NCBI RefSeq assembly: GCF_004342425.1
Contig: NZ_SLWQ01000002.1
Coordinates: 124,001-188,000 of the forward strand
Length of the DNA: 64,000 nt
Direction: 5' to 3'
Origin: Dokdonella fugitiva
GTDB taxonomy: Bacteria > Pseudomonadota > Gammaproteobacteria > Xanthomonadales > Rhodanobacteraceae
Shown here: piece after piece, positions 17,594 to 26,678 of the stretch
Layout of the letters: every line of letters begins with the position of its first letter
Numbering within the stretch: the first letter of the stretch is position 1
The notes under the pieces: model-generated
The model's database searches: none
The model's input: the letters and a program-made list of their open reading frames with translations, nothing else
What the model was told of the DNA's origin: nothing
Program-made: the position numbers and the translations under genes

Positions 17594-19033
17594 ATGCGTA
17601 CTCCCGCGACCCTGGCCCTCGCCATCCTGCTGCCCTGCCTCGCGCACGGCGCTGAACAGGAAACGCTCTCGCCGTACCAGTGGGCGCAGGCGCAGAAGGC
17701 CGCCTTCGAGAAATCGGAGAAGGTGTACACCGATGCGCTCAAGCGCACGGGCCTTCTGTCCCAGTACCGCGCGATGCGCGATGCGTACCGCAGCGACAAC
17801 AACCGCGCGTTCCGCATCGTCTTCGGCCAGTACCTCAGCTGGTACCAGAGCTTCGTCGGCGACTACGTCGGCGCGCACGATTCGTATTCCATCCGCCAGT
17901 TGCCCGCATCGGACGATGCGCCCTCGCCGCTCAAGGGCGGCTATACGGCCAGGCCGGCGATCGAGGCAGTCGCGGCGCTCGCGAGGGGTCGCAAGGCGGT
18001 CTTCTTCAACGAGGCGCACAACGTGCCGCTCACGCGCACGCTCACGGTCGAGCTGCTGCAGAAGCTGCGCGAGGACGGCTACGACACGTTCGCCGCTGAG
18101 ACGATCTACGCGAGCGATCCCGACCTGCAGCAGCGCGGCTACCCGACCGAGAAGAGCGGCTTCTACACGATGGAGCCGATCTGCGCGGAGATGGTGCGCA
18201 CCGCGATCAAGCTCGGCTACCGGATCGTCGCCTACGAGAGCGAGAAGGAAGGCAACGGCGACGTACGCGAGTACGACCAGGCGAAGAACCTGTACGAACG
18301 CGTGTTCAAGGCCCATCCGGACGCGCGACTCGTCGTCAATGCCGGCTACGCGCACATCCAGGAGAACGGCAAGTACCTCGGCGGCAGGAGCATGGCGCAG
18401 CACTTCCGCAAGCTCAGCGGCATCGACCCGCTCACGGTCGAGCAGACGATGCTGATCGAGCATCCGCCGGGAACCGAGAACCATCCTTACTACCACGCGG
18501 TCGTCGACACCCTGCATCCGAAGACGCCGATCGTGTTCGAGAACGCGAAGGGCGAACCGTGGACGCTCAAGCCGAAGGCGTACGACGTCAGCGTGTTCTT
18601 CCCGGTCGACGAGATCCGCGACGATCGCCCGACCTGGGCCGACCTCGACGGCCTGCGCTTCCCCTACTTCGTCAACGGCAGCGTCTGCCAGAACCAGTTT
18701 CCCTGCCTCGTCGAGGCGCGCTACGCGGACGAAGGCGAAGGCGCGATCCCGGCCGACCGCCTCGTGCTCGATCCGGTCAAGGGCGCCGAGCGCCTGCAGG
18801 ACCGCCTGTCGCTGGGCCAGGCCGTCGTGCACGGCATCCTCTATCTGCGCCCGGGAAGCTACCGCCTGACGGCGAGCGACGATTCCAACCGGCAGATTTC
18901 CAAGGGCAGCGTCACGATCGGTGCCGACGGCAAGGTCGTGCGGCGTGGCAGTGAAACGCGCCCGAGCTGCTACACGGGCATGACGCAACCGCGTGGCGAA
19001 GCTGCCGCCGAGCCGTGCGAGCAGGGCGCATGA
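17594..19033 (+). CDS. Exported protein with a ChaN/EreA-like domain
   Basis: This 479-residue protein has a signal peptide (MRTPATLALAILLPCLAHGA). The central part has KAVFFNEAHNVPLTRTLTVE and a conserved region FAAETIY, then NAGYAHIQENGK. This arrangement of E-x-H-x-x-x-x-x-R, an E-T pair and a late G-Y-x-H resembles the ChaN/TIKI/erythromycin-esterase superfamily (haem-binding or hydrolytic proteins), but the match is distant. A C-terminal beta-rich region follows, with two Cys pairs. It lies between carbonic anhydrase and the aminomuconate deaminase gene, overlapping the latter by ATGA. Its role in the pathway is unknown. Confidence 0.75.
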   Translation: MRTPATLALAILLPCLAHGAEQETLSPYQWAQAQKAAFEKSEKVYTDALKRTGLLSQYRAMRDAYRSDNNRAFRIVFGQYLSWYQSFVGDYVGAHDSYSIRQLPASDDAPSPLKGGYTARPAIEAVAALARGRKAVFFNEAHNVPLTRTLTVELLQKLREDGYDTFAAETIYASDPDLQQRGYPTEKSGFYTMEPICAEMVRTAIKLGYRIVAYESEKEGNGDVREYDQAKNLYERVFKAHPDARLVVNAGYAHIQENGKYLGGRSMAQHFRKLSGIDPLTVEQTMLIEHPPGTENHPYYHAVVDTLHPKTPIVFENAKGEPWTLKPKAYDVSVFFPVDEIRDDRPTWADLDGLRFPYFVNGSVCQNQFPCLVEARYADEGEGAIPADRLVLDPVKGAERLQDRLSLGQAVVHGILYLRPGSYRLTASDDSNRQISKGSVTIGADGKVVRRGSETRPSCYTGMTQPRGEAAAEPCEQGA

Positions 19034-19458
19034 TGGGTGACGCGATCCGCACCGATGCCGCGCCTGCACCGGTCGGCGCGTATCCGCATGCGCGCCGCGT
19101 CGGCGACCTGCTGTTCCTCTCGGGCGTCGGCCCGCGCATGCCGGGCAGCAACGCGATTCCCGGCAACGTGCACGACGCCGACGGCCGGCTCGTCGCGTAC
19201 GACATCGAAGCGCAATGCCGGCAGGTGTTCGCCAACGTGCGCGCCGTGCTCGAAGCGAGCGGCGCACGCTGGGAGGACCTCGTCGACGTGACCGTGTTCC
19301 TCACCGACATGGCGCGCGATTTCGCCGCGTACAACCGCGTCTACGCCGAGCACTTCCCCGACCCCGCCACTGCACCGTGCCGCACGACGCTCGGCATCAC
19401 CGCGCTGCCGACGCCGATCGCGATCGAGCTCAAGTGCATTGCACAGATACAGCAATGA
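19030..19458 (+). CDS. RidA-family 2-aminomuconate deaminase
   Basis: This 142-residue YjgF/RidA-type protein aligns well by eye with the aminomuconate deaminases of nitrobenzoate and kynurenine degraders: VGAYPHARRVGDLLFLSGVG, the long RLVAYDIEAQCRQVFANV stretch and LPTPIAIELKCIA at the end. The reaction is hydrolysis of 2-aminomuconate to 4-oxalocrotonate and ammonia. ATG at 19030 overlaps the preceding stop; the second Met at 19033 is an alternative. Context (aminomuconate semialdehyde dehydrogenase upstream, 3-hydroxyanthranilate dioxygenase downstream) supports the specific assignment over generic RidA. Confidence 0.85.
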   Translation: MMGDAIRTDAAPAPVGAYPHARRVGDLLFLSGVGPRMPGSNAIPGNVHDADGRLVAYDIEAQCRQVFANVRAVLEASGARWEDLVDVTVFLTDMARDFAAYNRVYAEHFPDPATAPCRTTLGITALPTPIAIELKCIAQIQQ

Positions 19459-19793
19459 GCGGCTGGAAACGGCTGTCGGTCCTCCTGATCGGATGCGTTG
19501 CTGTTCCCAGTGCGTTTCTGCTTCTTTCCATCATCCCCTTATCGCAACATCTGGCTTTCACGCGTGCGGGTGATTTCCTCGCCGGGGGCCTTTTGCTTGC
19601 GCTCACGACAAGCCTGCTCTGGGTTCCTATTGCCGGGGGCCTGAGCTTTATCTGCCTATGGCGTGCGAGACTGCACGGCGAAGAAACACGCTCATTCACT
19701 CGCGCTACCTGCATCGCTTTGGTTACATGGGCGGCGCTGCTGTTCACGTTCATCTACTCGTGCTCGCGAACCTCCCAGTGCCTGCGCATGTAG
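19455..19793 (+). CDS. Small membrane protein, atypical base composition
   Basis: This 112-residue protein starts by ATGA overlap with the deaminase stop. It has three predicted membrane segments: about residues 8-28 (LLIGCVAVPSAFLLLSIIPL), 40-68 and 86-105 (CIALVTWAALLFTFIYSCS). Its codons use far more A/T than neighbouring genes (many CTT, TCT, ATT). That fits recent acquisition or weak expression. I do not recognise the family. It is followed by a palindromic repeat. Confidence 0.65.
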   Translation: MSGWKRLSVLLIGCVAVPSAFLLLSIIPLSQHLAFTRAGDFLAGGLLLALTTSLLWVPIAGGLSFICLWRARLHGEETRSFTRATCIALVTWAALLFTFIYSCSRTSQCLRM

Positions 19794-19795
19794 CC

Positions 19796-19859
19796 GTAGG
19801 GCGGATCAAGGCGCGCAAGCGCCGGATCCGCCGCATCGCGGCTTGATCCGGCCTACCAG
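19796..19859. repeat. Intergenic palindromic repeat (GTAGGGCGGATCAAGGCGCG type)
   Basis: The sequence reads GTAGGGCGGATCAAGGCGCG, then GCGCCGGATCCGCC and CGGCTTGATCCGGCCTACC, forming nested inverted repeats. This repeat type is common between genes in Xanthomonadales and other proteobacteria. The remainder of the spacer to 19993 contains a reverse copy of the GGGCTGAGG repeat (19915-19945) and no gene. Confidence 0.65.
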
Positions 19860-19993
19860 TGTTGATCCAACATCACCGCGAAGCAGGCCGCTGCGTGAAT
19901 CGTGCAAGCGCCACGCTCTTCACCCCTCAGCCCCGGCCCACAGCCTCGCCACGCATGCGATAAACTGCGAGCTCGTGCCCAGGACCGCCGCCG

Positions 19994-20521
19994 ATGCTGC
20001 CAGCACCCTTCAACCTGCAAGCCTGGATCGACGAACATCGCCACCTGCTCAAGCCGCCGGTCGGCAACAAGTGCATGTACGCGGGCGATTTCATCGTGAT
20101 GATCGTCGGCGGTCCGAACCTGCGCACCGACTACCACTGGGAGGAAGGCCCCGAGTTCTTCCACCAGCTCGAAGGCGAAATGGTGCTGAAGATCCAGGAG
20201 GACGGCCGTGTGCGCGACATCCCGATCCGCGCCGGCGAGGTGTTCCACCTGCCGCCACGCGTGCCGCACTCGCCGCAGCGCATGCCGGGTTCGATCGGGC
20301 TCGTCATCGAACGCAAGCGGCTCGCGCACGAGCAGGACGGCCTCATGTGGTTCTGCGAGCGCTGCAACCACAAGCTGTACGAGGAATTCTTCCACCTCGT
20401 CGACATCGAGAACGATTTCCCGCGCGTGTTCGAGCACTTCTACCGTTCGGTCGAAGCGCGCACCTGCGATGCCTGCGGCCACCTGAACCCCGCGCCGGAG
20501 AAGTACGCGTTCGAGGGATGA
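19994..20521 (+). CDS. nbaC: 3-Hydroxyanthranilate 3,4-dioxygenase
   Basis: This 175-residue cupin opens the ring of 3-hydroxyanthranilate to give 2-amino-3-carboxymuconate semialdehyde (ACMS). The Fe(II) ligands are visible as His48 and Glu54 in [16 protein letters not shown] and His92 in PPRVPHSP; Arg44 sits next to them. The C-terminal rubredoxin-like site has two CxxC pairs ([16 protein letters not shown]), as in bacterial enzymes. The gene has its own spacer on the left and is followed within 75 bases by a FUSC transporter gene. Confidence 0.95.
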   Translation: MLPAPFNLQAWIDEHRHLLKPPVGNKCMYAGDFIVMIVGGPNLRTDYHWEEGPEFFHQLEGEMVLKIQEDGRVRDIPIRAGEVFHLPPRVPHSPQRMPGSIGLVIERKRLAHEQDGLMWFCERCNHKLYEEFFHLVDIENDFPRVFEHFYRSVEARTCDACGHLNPAPEKYAFEG

Positions 20522-20594
20522 ACGCGTTGCAAGAGGTAACCCCCGCGGCCGCGGCGCCCTGTGCAGCCTGGCGCGACTGCCGCATCATGCGCCC

Positions 20595-22685
20595 ATGCTA
20601 CGTAGCCTGATCGAGATCAAGGCGCGCGACGTGCCGCTGCGCGTCGCCGTGCGCAATGCGGCCGCGGTCGTGCTGCCCCTCGCGGCCGGCATCGCGGGTG
20701 GCCACGTCGAGGCTGGCCTCGGCGTCGCCGCGGGAGCGCTCAATACGATGTTCACCGACCAGCCGGGGCCTTACCGGCTGCGCATGAAGCGCATGCTGCT
20801 GACCGCGTTCGCCGCCGGCCTGTCCGCGTTCCTCGGCAGCCTGCTCGGGCCGCACACGATGCTGCTCGTGATCGCGAGCCTCGTCTGGGGCGTCGGCGGC
20901 GGCCTGCTCGTCGCGCTCGGGCCGGATGCGGCGCGCGCGGGACTCACGAGCATGATCCTGCTCGTCATCACCGCGGCGCAGCCGCGCCCGCTCGACGGCG
21001 CGCTCGCCGCGGGCGGGCTCATTTTCGCCGGCGGCGTACTGCAGACCCTGTTCGCGATCGCCGCGTGGCCGTTGCAACGCTATCGGCCCGAGCGGCAGGC
21101 ACTCGCCGAGATCTGCCGCCAGCTCGCCGCGAGCGCGCGCCGCGCGCCCGATCGCGCACAGGCGCCGCCGGTCACGCAAGCGCTGATCGACGTCGAGCAC
21201 ATGCTGCACGGCGCACATCGCGCGCGCGGCGAAATCATGGAGACCTTCCGCGTGCTGGCCGAGCTCGTCGAGCGCATCCGCCTCGAACTGCTCGCGCTGG
21301 CCGACCTGCGCGCCGACCTTGCCGACCATGACGCGAACGCGACGCTCGGCCGCACGCTCGAATACGCCGCGCGCGCGCTCGACGCGCTCGCCGGCGCACT
21401 CGAACGCGGCACCAGCCCGCTCGCCGGCGCCGCCGCGATGGAAGGCCTCGAAGCGACGCTCGATGCCCTCGCCGACCTGCGCGACCGCGCGCCGCCGCCG
21501 CGCGAACTCGCGATCGCACTCGCGCGCGCGCAGGGCCTCGCCGGCCAGTTGCGCGCGATGTTGCGCAACGCGAACTTCGCCGGCAGCCGCGGCGAGCTGC
21601 GCGCACAGCTCGCCGAGGCAGCGCTGCCGCGCCCGCTGCGTCCGCGCAGCTGGCTCGCCACGTTGCGCGCGAACGTCGCGCTGTCGTCGGTCGCGTTCCG
21701 CCACGCCTTGCGCTGCGGCGTCTGCCTCGCGCTCGCCGTCGCGGGCGAGCGCCTCGCCGGCCTCGAGCACGGCTACTGGATACCGATGACGATCGCGATC
21801 GTGCTCAAGCCCGACTTCGCCGGCACGCTGCAGTTCGGCCTGCTGCGCGTGGCCGGCACCTTGCTCGGCCTCGTGCTCACGACCGCGCTCGTCCACTATG
21901 CGTTCGCCGGGCCATGGGAAGAACTGGCCCTGCTCGCCGCGCTTTGCATCGGCTTCCGCATGCTCGTCACCGTGCACTACGGCCTCGGCGTGATGATGCT
22001 TACCGGCGTGGTGGTGATCCTGCTCGCGTTCGGTGGCATCGCACCCGGCGAAACGATGGTCGCGCGCGGCATCGCGACCGCGGTCGGCAGCGCGGTCGCC
22101 CTGCTCGCCTACGCGCTGTGGCCGACCTGGGAGCGCCGGCGCGTGCGCCCTGCACTCGCCTCGATGCTGGAAGCGTACCGCGCCTATTTCGCGACCCTCC
22201 TGCGCGACGACGTCGCCGCGCACGTGGCCACGCGCACGCTCGCGCGCAGCGCACGCACCAACGCACAGGCGTCGATCGCGCGCCTGCGCGGAGAACCGCG
22301 CCCCGACCGCCGGTTGCTCGCGTTCGCCGACGGCCTGTTCGCCAATGCGAACCGCTTCGTGCGCGCGTGCATGTCGTTCGAGGCCGTGCTGCGCGACGCC
22401 CGCGAATTGCCCGAGCGCGAGGCACTCGCCGCGTTCGCGACGCGCATCGCGACGAGCCTCGATGCCCTCGCCGTCGCGCTGCGCGAAGGCAGCACGTTGC
22501 CACGCATGGACGACCTGCGCAGCGAAGAGCGCGCGTTCGCGGCCCGCCTCGACGCCGCCGTCGGCGAACGCGAGGCGGGCATCGCGGCCGAAGTGGTCGA
22601 AGCGTTCGATCGCATGACCGACAGCATCGATACGCTGGCGCATCTCATCCTGCAGGCGGACACCGATCTGCGTCGCCGGACATAG
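20595..22685 (+). CDS. FUSC family (aromatic acid exporter-like) inner-membrane protein
   Basis: This 696-residue protein has two blocks of about five or six membrane helices (residues roughly 18-165 and 370-520), each followed by a long helical, Arg/Ala/Glu-rich cytoplasmic region. This is the YccS/FUSC layout related to the AaeB p-hydroxybenzoate efflux pump. HGYWIPMTIAIVLKPDFAGTL near residue 390 is the FUSC signature region. Its position directly behind the 3-hydroxyanthranilate dioxygenase gene suggests export of a toxic pathway intermediate; that is inference. Whether an adaptor protein works with it is not visible here. Confidence 0.85.
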   Translation: MLRSLIEIKARDVPLRVAVRNAAAVVLPLAAGIAGGHVEAGLGVAAGALNTMFTDQPGPYRLRMKRMLLTAFAAGLSAFLGSLLGPHTMLLVIASLVWGVGGGLLVALGPDAARAGLTSMILLVITAAQPRPLDGALAAGGLIFAGGVLQTLFAIAAWPLQRYRPERQALAEICRQLAASARRAPDRAQAPPVTQALIDVEHMLHGAHRARGEIMETFRVLAELVERIRLELLALADLRADLADHDANATLGRTLEYAARALDALAGALERGTSPLAGAAAMEGLEATLDALADLRDRAPPPRELAIALARAQGLAGQLRAMLRNANFAGSRGELRAQLAEAALPRPLRPRSWLATLRANVALSSVAFRHALRCGVCLALAVAGERLAGLEHGYWIPMTIAIVLKPDFAGTLQFGLLRVAGTLLGLVLTTALVHYAFAGPWEELALLAALCIGFRMLVTVHYGLGVMMLTGVVVILLAFGGIAPGETMVARGIATAVGSAVALLAYALWPTWERRRVRPALASMLEAYRAYFATLLRDDVAAHVATRTLARSARTNAQASIARLRGEPRPDRRLLAFADGLFANANRFVRACMSFEAVLRDARELPEREALAAFATRIATSLDALAVALREGSTLPRMDDLRSEERAFAARLDAAVGEREAGIAAEVVEAFDRMTDSIDTLAHLILQADTDLRRRT

Positions 22686-22888
22686 CGGCGTTTCGAATCG
22701 CGCGCGTCGCGCAAAATCGCCGCTCGCGCGCGGCATGGCGCGTGCTACCGTAGCGGACGGCGCTACGCGCGCATGGGGAGATTTTTCTTTCGTAGACCGA
22801 GTCGGACGGCATTCATTGCCAGCGACGTCGTAGCGACGGCTGCGCAGTGAGTCGATCGCGTCCGCTCATCAGCCGGGGAGATGATTCG

Positions 22889-25800
22889 ATGACACCGACA
22901 TACCGTGGCACGACGCAGGCGCGCACGCGTGGTTTCGCGCGCGCCTTGCTCGCGTCGTGCCTGGCCACGTTCGCCACACTCGCGTTCGCGATCCAGCCGG
23001 TCACGCCCGACCAGCGCGCGGCGCATCCGAAGCTGCAGCGCGCCTTCGTCGCACCCGAGCTCGACGTGCAGCCAGAACTCGAGGCGAGCGAGACCATCAC
23101 TGCCGGCGCCGCCTCGCGCGCCGCGGTCGCGGGCTTCGCGCAGCGCTACGGTGGCAGCTGGGACATGCGCTGGGACCGTCGCAGCGATCGACCGAACCTG
23201 ATCCAGGGCAGCGGCATCGCGCTGGTTCCGGGCCGCGGCAATTCGCTCCGCGATGCCGACGTCGGCCTCGCGGCCGGTGATCGCGTCGACCTCGCCGTGG
23301 TCGAGACGCGCCTGCAGGACTTCATCACCGCCAACGCGGACCTGCTCAAGACCGACGGGCTCGACTTCGCGCTCGATCCGGAAAGCAGCATCGCCTACGG
23401 CAAGAACGACTCGCACTGGTTCGTCGAGTTCATGCAGGTCAAGGATGGCGTGCGCGTCCAGGGCGCGAACCTGTTCTTCCGCATCGCCGCGGGCAACATC
23501 GTGCAGTTCGGCAGCAATGCGGTCGCGCCGGTCGCGATCGACGTGCAGCCGGTTTCGACGCGCGAGAACGCGTTCGACCTCGCCCTGCGCGAGCTCGACT
23601 TCCCGGCCGGCACGCGCGTCGACGAGATCGTCGAGCCGGGTGAACTGCTGGTCCTGCCGGTCGCGCCGGCCGGCGAAGCCGCGAAGGCGAACTACTTCGG
23701 TGAAGCGGGCAAGGGCTACCGCCATCGCCTCGCCTGGCGCTTCGTGTTCCGCCTCGACGGCGACGTGACGACCTACCAGGTGCTGTTCGACGCGCATACC
23801 AACCGCGTCATCGAAGTGCGCGACCTCAACGACTGGGTCAACGCGACCGTCACCGGCGGCATCTATCCGACCACCAATTCGGACACGGAAGTCGTGCGGC
23901 CGATGCCGTTCGCGACCGTCACCAACGGCGGCACCAAGGTGACCGACGTGCTCGGCATCTACGACTACAGCGGTGGCACCGCGACGGTCACGCTGAACGG
24001 CAAGTTCTTCCGCATGTCGGACAACTGCGGTTCCATCTCGCTGTCGAACTCGACCGACGGCAACCTCAACTTCGGCACCAGCACGGGCACCGATTGCGTC
24101 ACGCCGGGCGTCGGCGGCGCCGGCAACACGCACGCATCGCGCACGGGCTTCTACCACCTGACCAACATCAACCGGAAGGCGATCACGTTCTTCCCGTCCA
24201 ATTCGTGGCTGCAGGGCACGGTGACGGCGAACATGAACATCGACGACCTGTGCAACGCCGGCTGGAACGGCAGCACGCTGAACTTCTTCAAGTCCGGCGG
24301 CGGCTGCTCCAACACGGGCGAGATCGCCGCGGTGTTCCTGCACGAGTGGGGCCACGGCATGGACACCAACAGCGGCGGCGCGGCCAGCGAGAACGGCAGC
24401 GGCGAGGCAGTCGGCGACACGTTCGCGTTCCTCGAGACCAAGGACGCGTGCATCGGCAAGAACTTCACCCCGGGCCAGGCCTGCGCGAACTGCGACGCCA
24501 CCTGCACGGGCGTGCGTGACGTGAACGCGTTCAGCACGCACGGCGCGGCGACCATCGCCCGCCCGAACCTCCTCGCCGACAACGCGGGCATCAACTGCGA
24601 CCGCTACGCCTGCCCGTACTTCTCGCAGGGAATCTTCCCGTACCAAGGTCCGATGGGCTACGAAGGCCACTGCGAGAGCTACATCGCCAGTTCGGCGAAC
24701 TGGGATCTCGCGCAGTCGCTGCTGGCCCACTTCGGCACGAACCAGGGCTGGAGCGAGATGGATCGCATCTGGTACGGCAGCCTCACGCCGAGCAAGAGCG
24801 CCTATCGCGTCGTCAGCGGCGGCACCTGCAACACTGCGGCGACGATCGATGGCTGCGGCGCGAACAACTGGTACACCGTGTTCCTCGCGTCCGACGACGA
24901 CGACGGCAACCTCTCGAACGGCACGCCCAACGGCTGCCGCATCTGGGATGCGTTCACCGCGCATGGCATCGCCTGCGGCACGCGCCCGGTCTGCAGCGCA
25001 GACGCGCCCGACTTCTCGCTGGCGATCACCGAGGCGAGCCAGAGCATCTGCGCGCCCGGCAACACGACCTACACGATCAACGTCGGCAGCCAGATGGGCT
25101 TCAGCAATGCGGTCACCCTGAACGCGAGCGGCCTGCCTGCCGGCGTCAGTGCCTCGTTCTCGGTCAATCCCGTCGTGCCCGGCAACACCTCGATCATGAC
25201 CCTCACGGCGAACGGCTCGGCCGTCGCCGGCACCTCCGTCGTCACGGTCAACGGCACCGCCACGTCGAGCGCCGGCCACTCCGCGACGAGCCAGCTGGTC
25301 ATTACCACGGGCTCGCCGGGAGCGGCGACGCCGACGGCGCCGGCGAACGGCGCCACCGGCGTCACCACGTCGCCGACGCTGAGCTGGGGCGCGGGCGCGA
25401 ACAGCGCCTCGTACACGGTCGAGATCGCGACGGACGCCGCGTTCGCAAGCATCGTGCAAACGCTGCCGGGCATTACCGGCACGAGCACCGCGGTGACCGG
25501 CCTGCTGCCGAATACGACCTACTTCTGGCGCGTCAAGGGCATCAACACCTGCGGCACGACAACGTCTGCGGTATCGAGCTTCACGACCGCGAACATGATC
25601 TGCCGTGCGCCGCACGCCGCGATTCCGGACAACAACGCCACCGGCCTCACCGACACGCTGAACGTGACCGATGCGTCGACGCTGACCGGCCTGAAGCTCT
25701 CGATCAAGGCGACGCACACCTGGGTCGGCGACCTCAAGTTCACGCTGAAGAAAGTCGAAAGCAACACCAGTTCGATCGTCATCGATCGTCCGGGCGTGCC

Positions 25801-26593
25801 GGCGTCGACCAACGGTTGCTCGAGCGACAACGTCGACGTCGTCATCGACGACGCCGCGACCACCGTGGTCGAGAACCAGTGCAACGCCGCGCCGCCGGCA
25901 CTGTCGGGCAACGTCAAGCCGAACAACCCGCTCGCGACGCCGTTCAACGGCCAGACGCTCGGCGGCACGTGGACGCTCAACGTGTCCGACGCGGCGGGCC
26001 AGGACACCGGCACGCTCGACGAGTGGTGCCTCCTGCCCGCGACGAGTGGCGGCACGACATACACCGTCGGCGGTACCGTCAGTGGCCTCACCGGCAGCGG
26101 CCTCGTGCTCTCGCTCAATGCGGGCGCGCAGACGCTGCCGATCGCCGCCAACGGCTCGTTCACGTTCCCGACCGGCTTGGCCGACGCTTCGCCCTACGCT
26201 GTCACCGTCGGCACGCAGCCGGCCGGCCAGAGCTGCTCGGTCGCCAACGGCAACGGCACGGTGGCGGGTGCGAACGTGACCAACGTGGCGGTGACCTGCA
26301 CCGACATCACGTATACGGTCGGCGGCACGGTGACGGGCCTGCTCGGTGACAGCGTCACGCTGTCGCTGAACGGCACCGAGAGCCTGCCGGTCGCGAGCGA
26401 CGGCTCGTTCACCTTCGCGACGCCGCTCGCCGACGGTGCCTCGTACGCGGTCACGGTGCAGACCCAGCCGGCTTCGCCGCCGGAAGTGTGCACGGTCGCC
26501 AATGGCAGCGGCTCGATCGCCGGCGCGAACGTGACGTCGGTGCAGGTGTCGTGCATCGACCGCATCTTCGCGGACGGATTCGAAGCACCGTAA
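22889..26593 (+). CDS. Large exported gluzincin metalloprotease with C-terminal adhesion-like domains
   Basis: This 1234-residue protein starts at ATG 22889 after GGGGAG. It has a signal peptide (ASCLATFATLAFA), then an FTP-like propeptide with DSHWFVEFMQVKDGVRVQGA. The zinc site HEWGHGMD lies at residues 485-492, with a Glu at about 506 in GEAVGD, so this is a gluzincin of the M4/M36 type, not a close fungalysin. After about residue 700 come an Ig-like domain, an FN3-like domain (LSWGAGANSASYTVEI), a proprotein-convertase P domain, and two about 80-residue YTVGGTV repeats. It ends in RIFADGFEAP. The P domain is encoded by a 455 bp segment almost identical to one in the next gene. A terminator follows. 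Confidence 0.85.
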   Translation: MTPTYRGTTQARTRGFARALLASCLATFATLAFAIQPVTPDQRAAHPKLQRAFVAPELDVQPELEASETITAGAASRAAVAGFAQRYGGSWDMRWDRRSDRPNLIQGSGIALVPGRGNSLRDADVGLAAGDRVDLAVVETRLQDFITANADLLKTDGLDFALDPESSIAYGKNDSHWFVEFMQVKDGVRVQGANLFFRIAAGNIVQFGSNAVAPVAIDVQPVSTRENAFDLALRELDFPAGTRVDEIVEPGELLVLPVAPAGEAAKANYFGEAGKGYRHRLAWRFVFRLDGDVTTYQVLFDAHTNRVIEVRDLNDWVNATVTGGIYPTTNSDTEVVRPMPFATVTNGGTKVTDVLGIYDYSGGTATVTLNGKFFRMSDNCGSISLSNSTDGNLNFGTSTGTDCVTPGVGGAGNTHASRTGFYHLTNINRKAITFFPSNSWLQGTVTANMNIDDLCNAGWNGSTLNFFKSGGGCSNTGEIAAVFLHEWGHGMDTNSGGAASENGSGEAVGDTFAFLETKDACIGKNFTPGQACANCDATCTGVRDVNAFSTHGAATIARPNLLADNAGINCDRYACPYFSQGIFPYQGPMGYEGHCESYIASSANWDLAQSLLAHFGTNQGWSEMDRIWYGSLTPSKSAYRVVSGGTCNTAATIDGCGANNWYTVFLASDDDDGNLSNGTPNGCRIWDAFTAHGIACGTRPVCSADAPDFSLAITEASQSICAPGNTTYTINVGSQMGFSNAVTLNASGLPAGVSASFSVNPVVPGNTSIMTLTANGSAVAGTSVVTVNGTATSSAGHSATSQLVITTGSPGAATPTAPANGATGVTTSPTLSWGAGANSASYTVEIATDAAFASIVQTLPGITGTSTAVTGLLPNTTYFWRVKGINTCGTTTSAVSSFTTANMICRAPHAAIPDNNATGLTDTLNVTDASTLTGLKLSIKATHTWVGDLKFTLKKVESNTSSIVIDRPGVPASTNGCSSDNVDVVIDDAATTVVENQCNAAPPALSGNVKPNNPLATPFNGQTLGGTWTLNVSDAAGQDTGTLDEWCLLPATSGGTTYTVGGTVSGLTGSGLVLSLNAGAQTLPIAANGSFTFPTGLADASPYAVTVGTQPAGQSCSVANGNGTVAGANVTNVAVTCTDITYTVGGTVTGLLGDSVTLSLNGTESLPVASDGSFTFATPLADGASYAVTVQTQPASPPEVCTVANGSGSIAGANVTSVQVSCIDRIFADGFEAP
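25577..26031 (+). repeat. 455 bp near-identical direct repeat, copy 1 (P-domain segment)
   Basis: This segment matches 29472-29926 base for base except at three positions, all silent third-codon changes (two AAC/AAT, one GCA/GCG). It encodes the P domain from SFTTANMICRAPHA to DEWCL. Flanking sequence diverges sharply at both ends. It indicates recent duplication or ongoing gene conversion. Confidence 0.95.
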
Positions 26594-26607
26594 AGCGTCG
26601 TTGTCCC

Positions 26608-26641
26608 AGCTCCCCGCCCACCGGCGGGGAGCTTCTTTTTC
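26608..26641 (+). terminator. Intrinsic terminator after the metalloprotease gene
   Basis: An 11-base-pair perfect stem (AGCTCCCCGCC with GGCGGGGAGCT), a four-base loop CACC and a T-rich tail TCTTTTTT lie 15 bases after the stop. The subtilisin gene downstream therefore probably has its own promoter in 26642-26678, where the sequence is locally T-rich. Confidence 0.9.
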
Positions 26642-26678
26642 GCACTCCGTTGCCGTTTCATTTTCTTGGGGAAATCCG

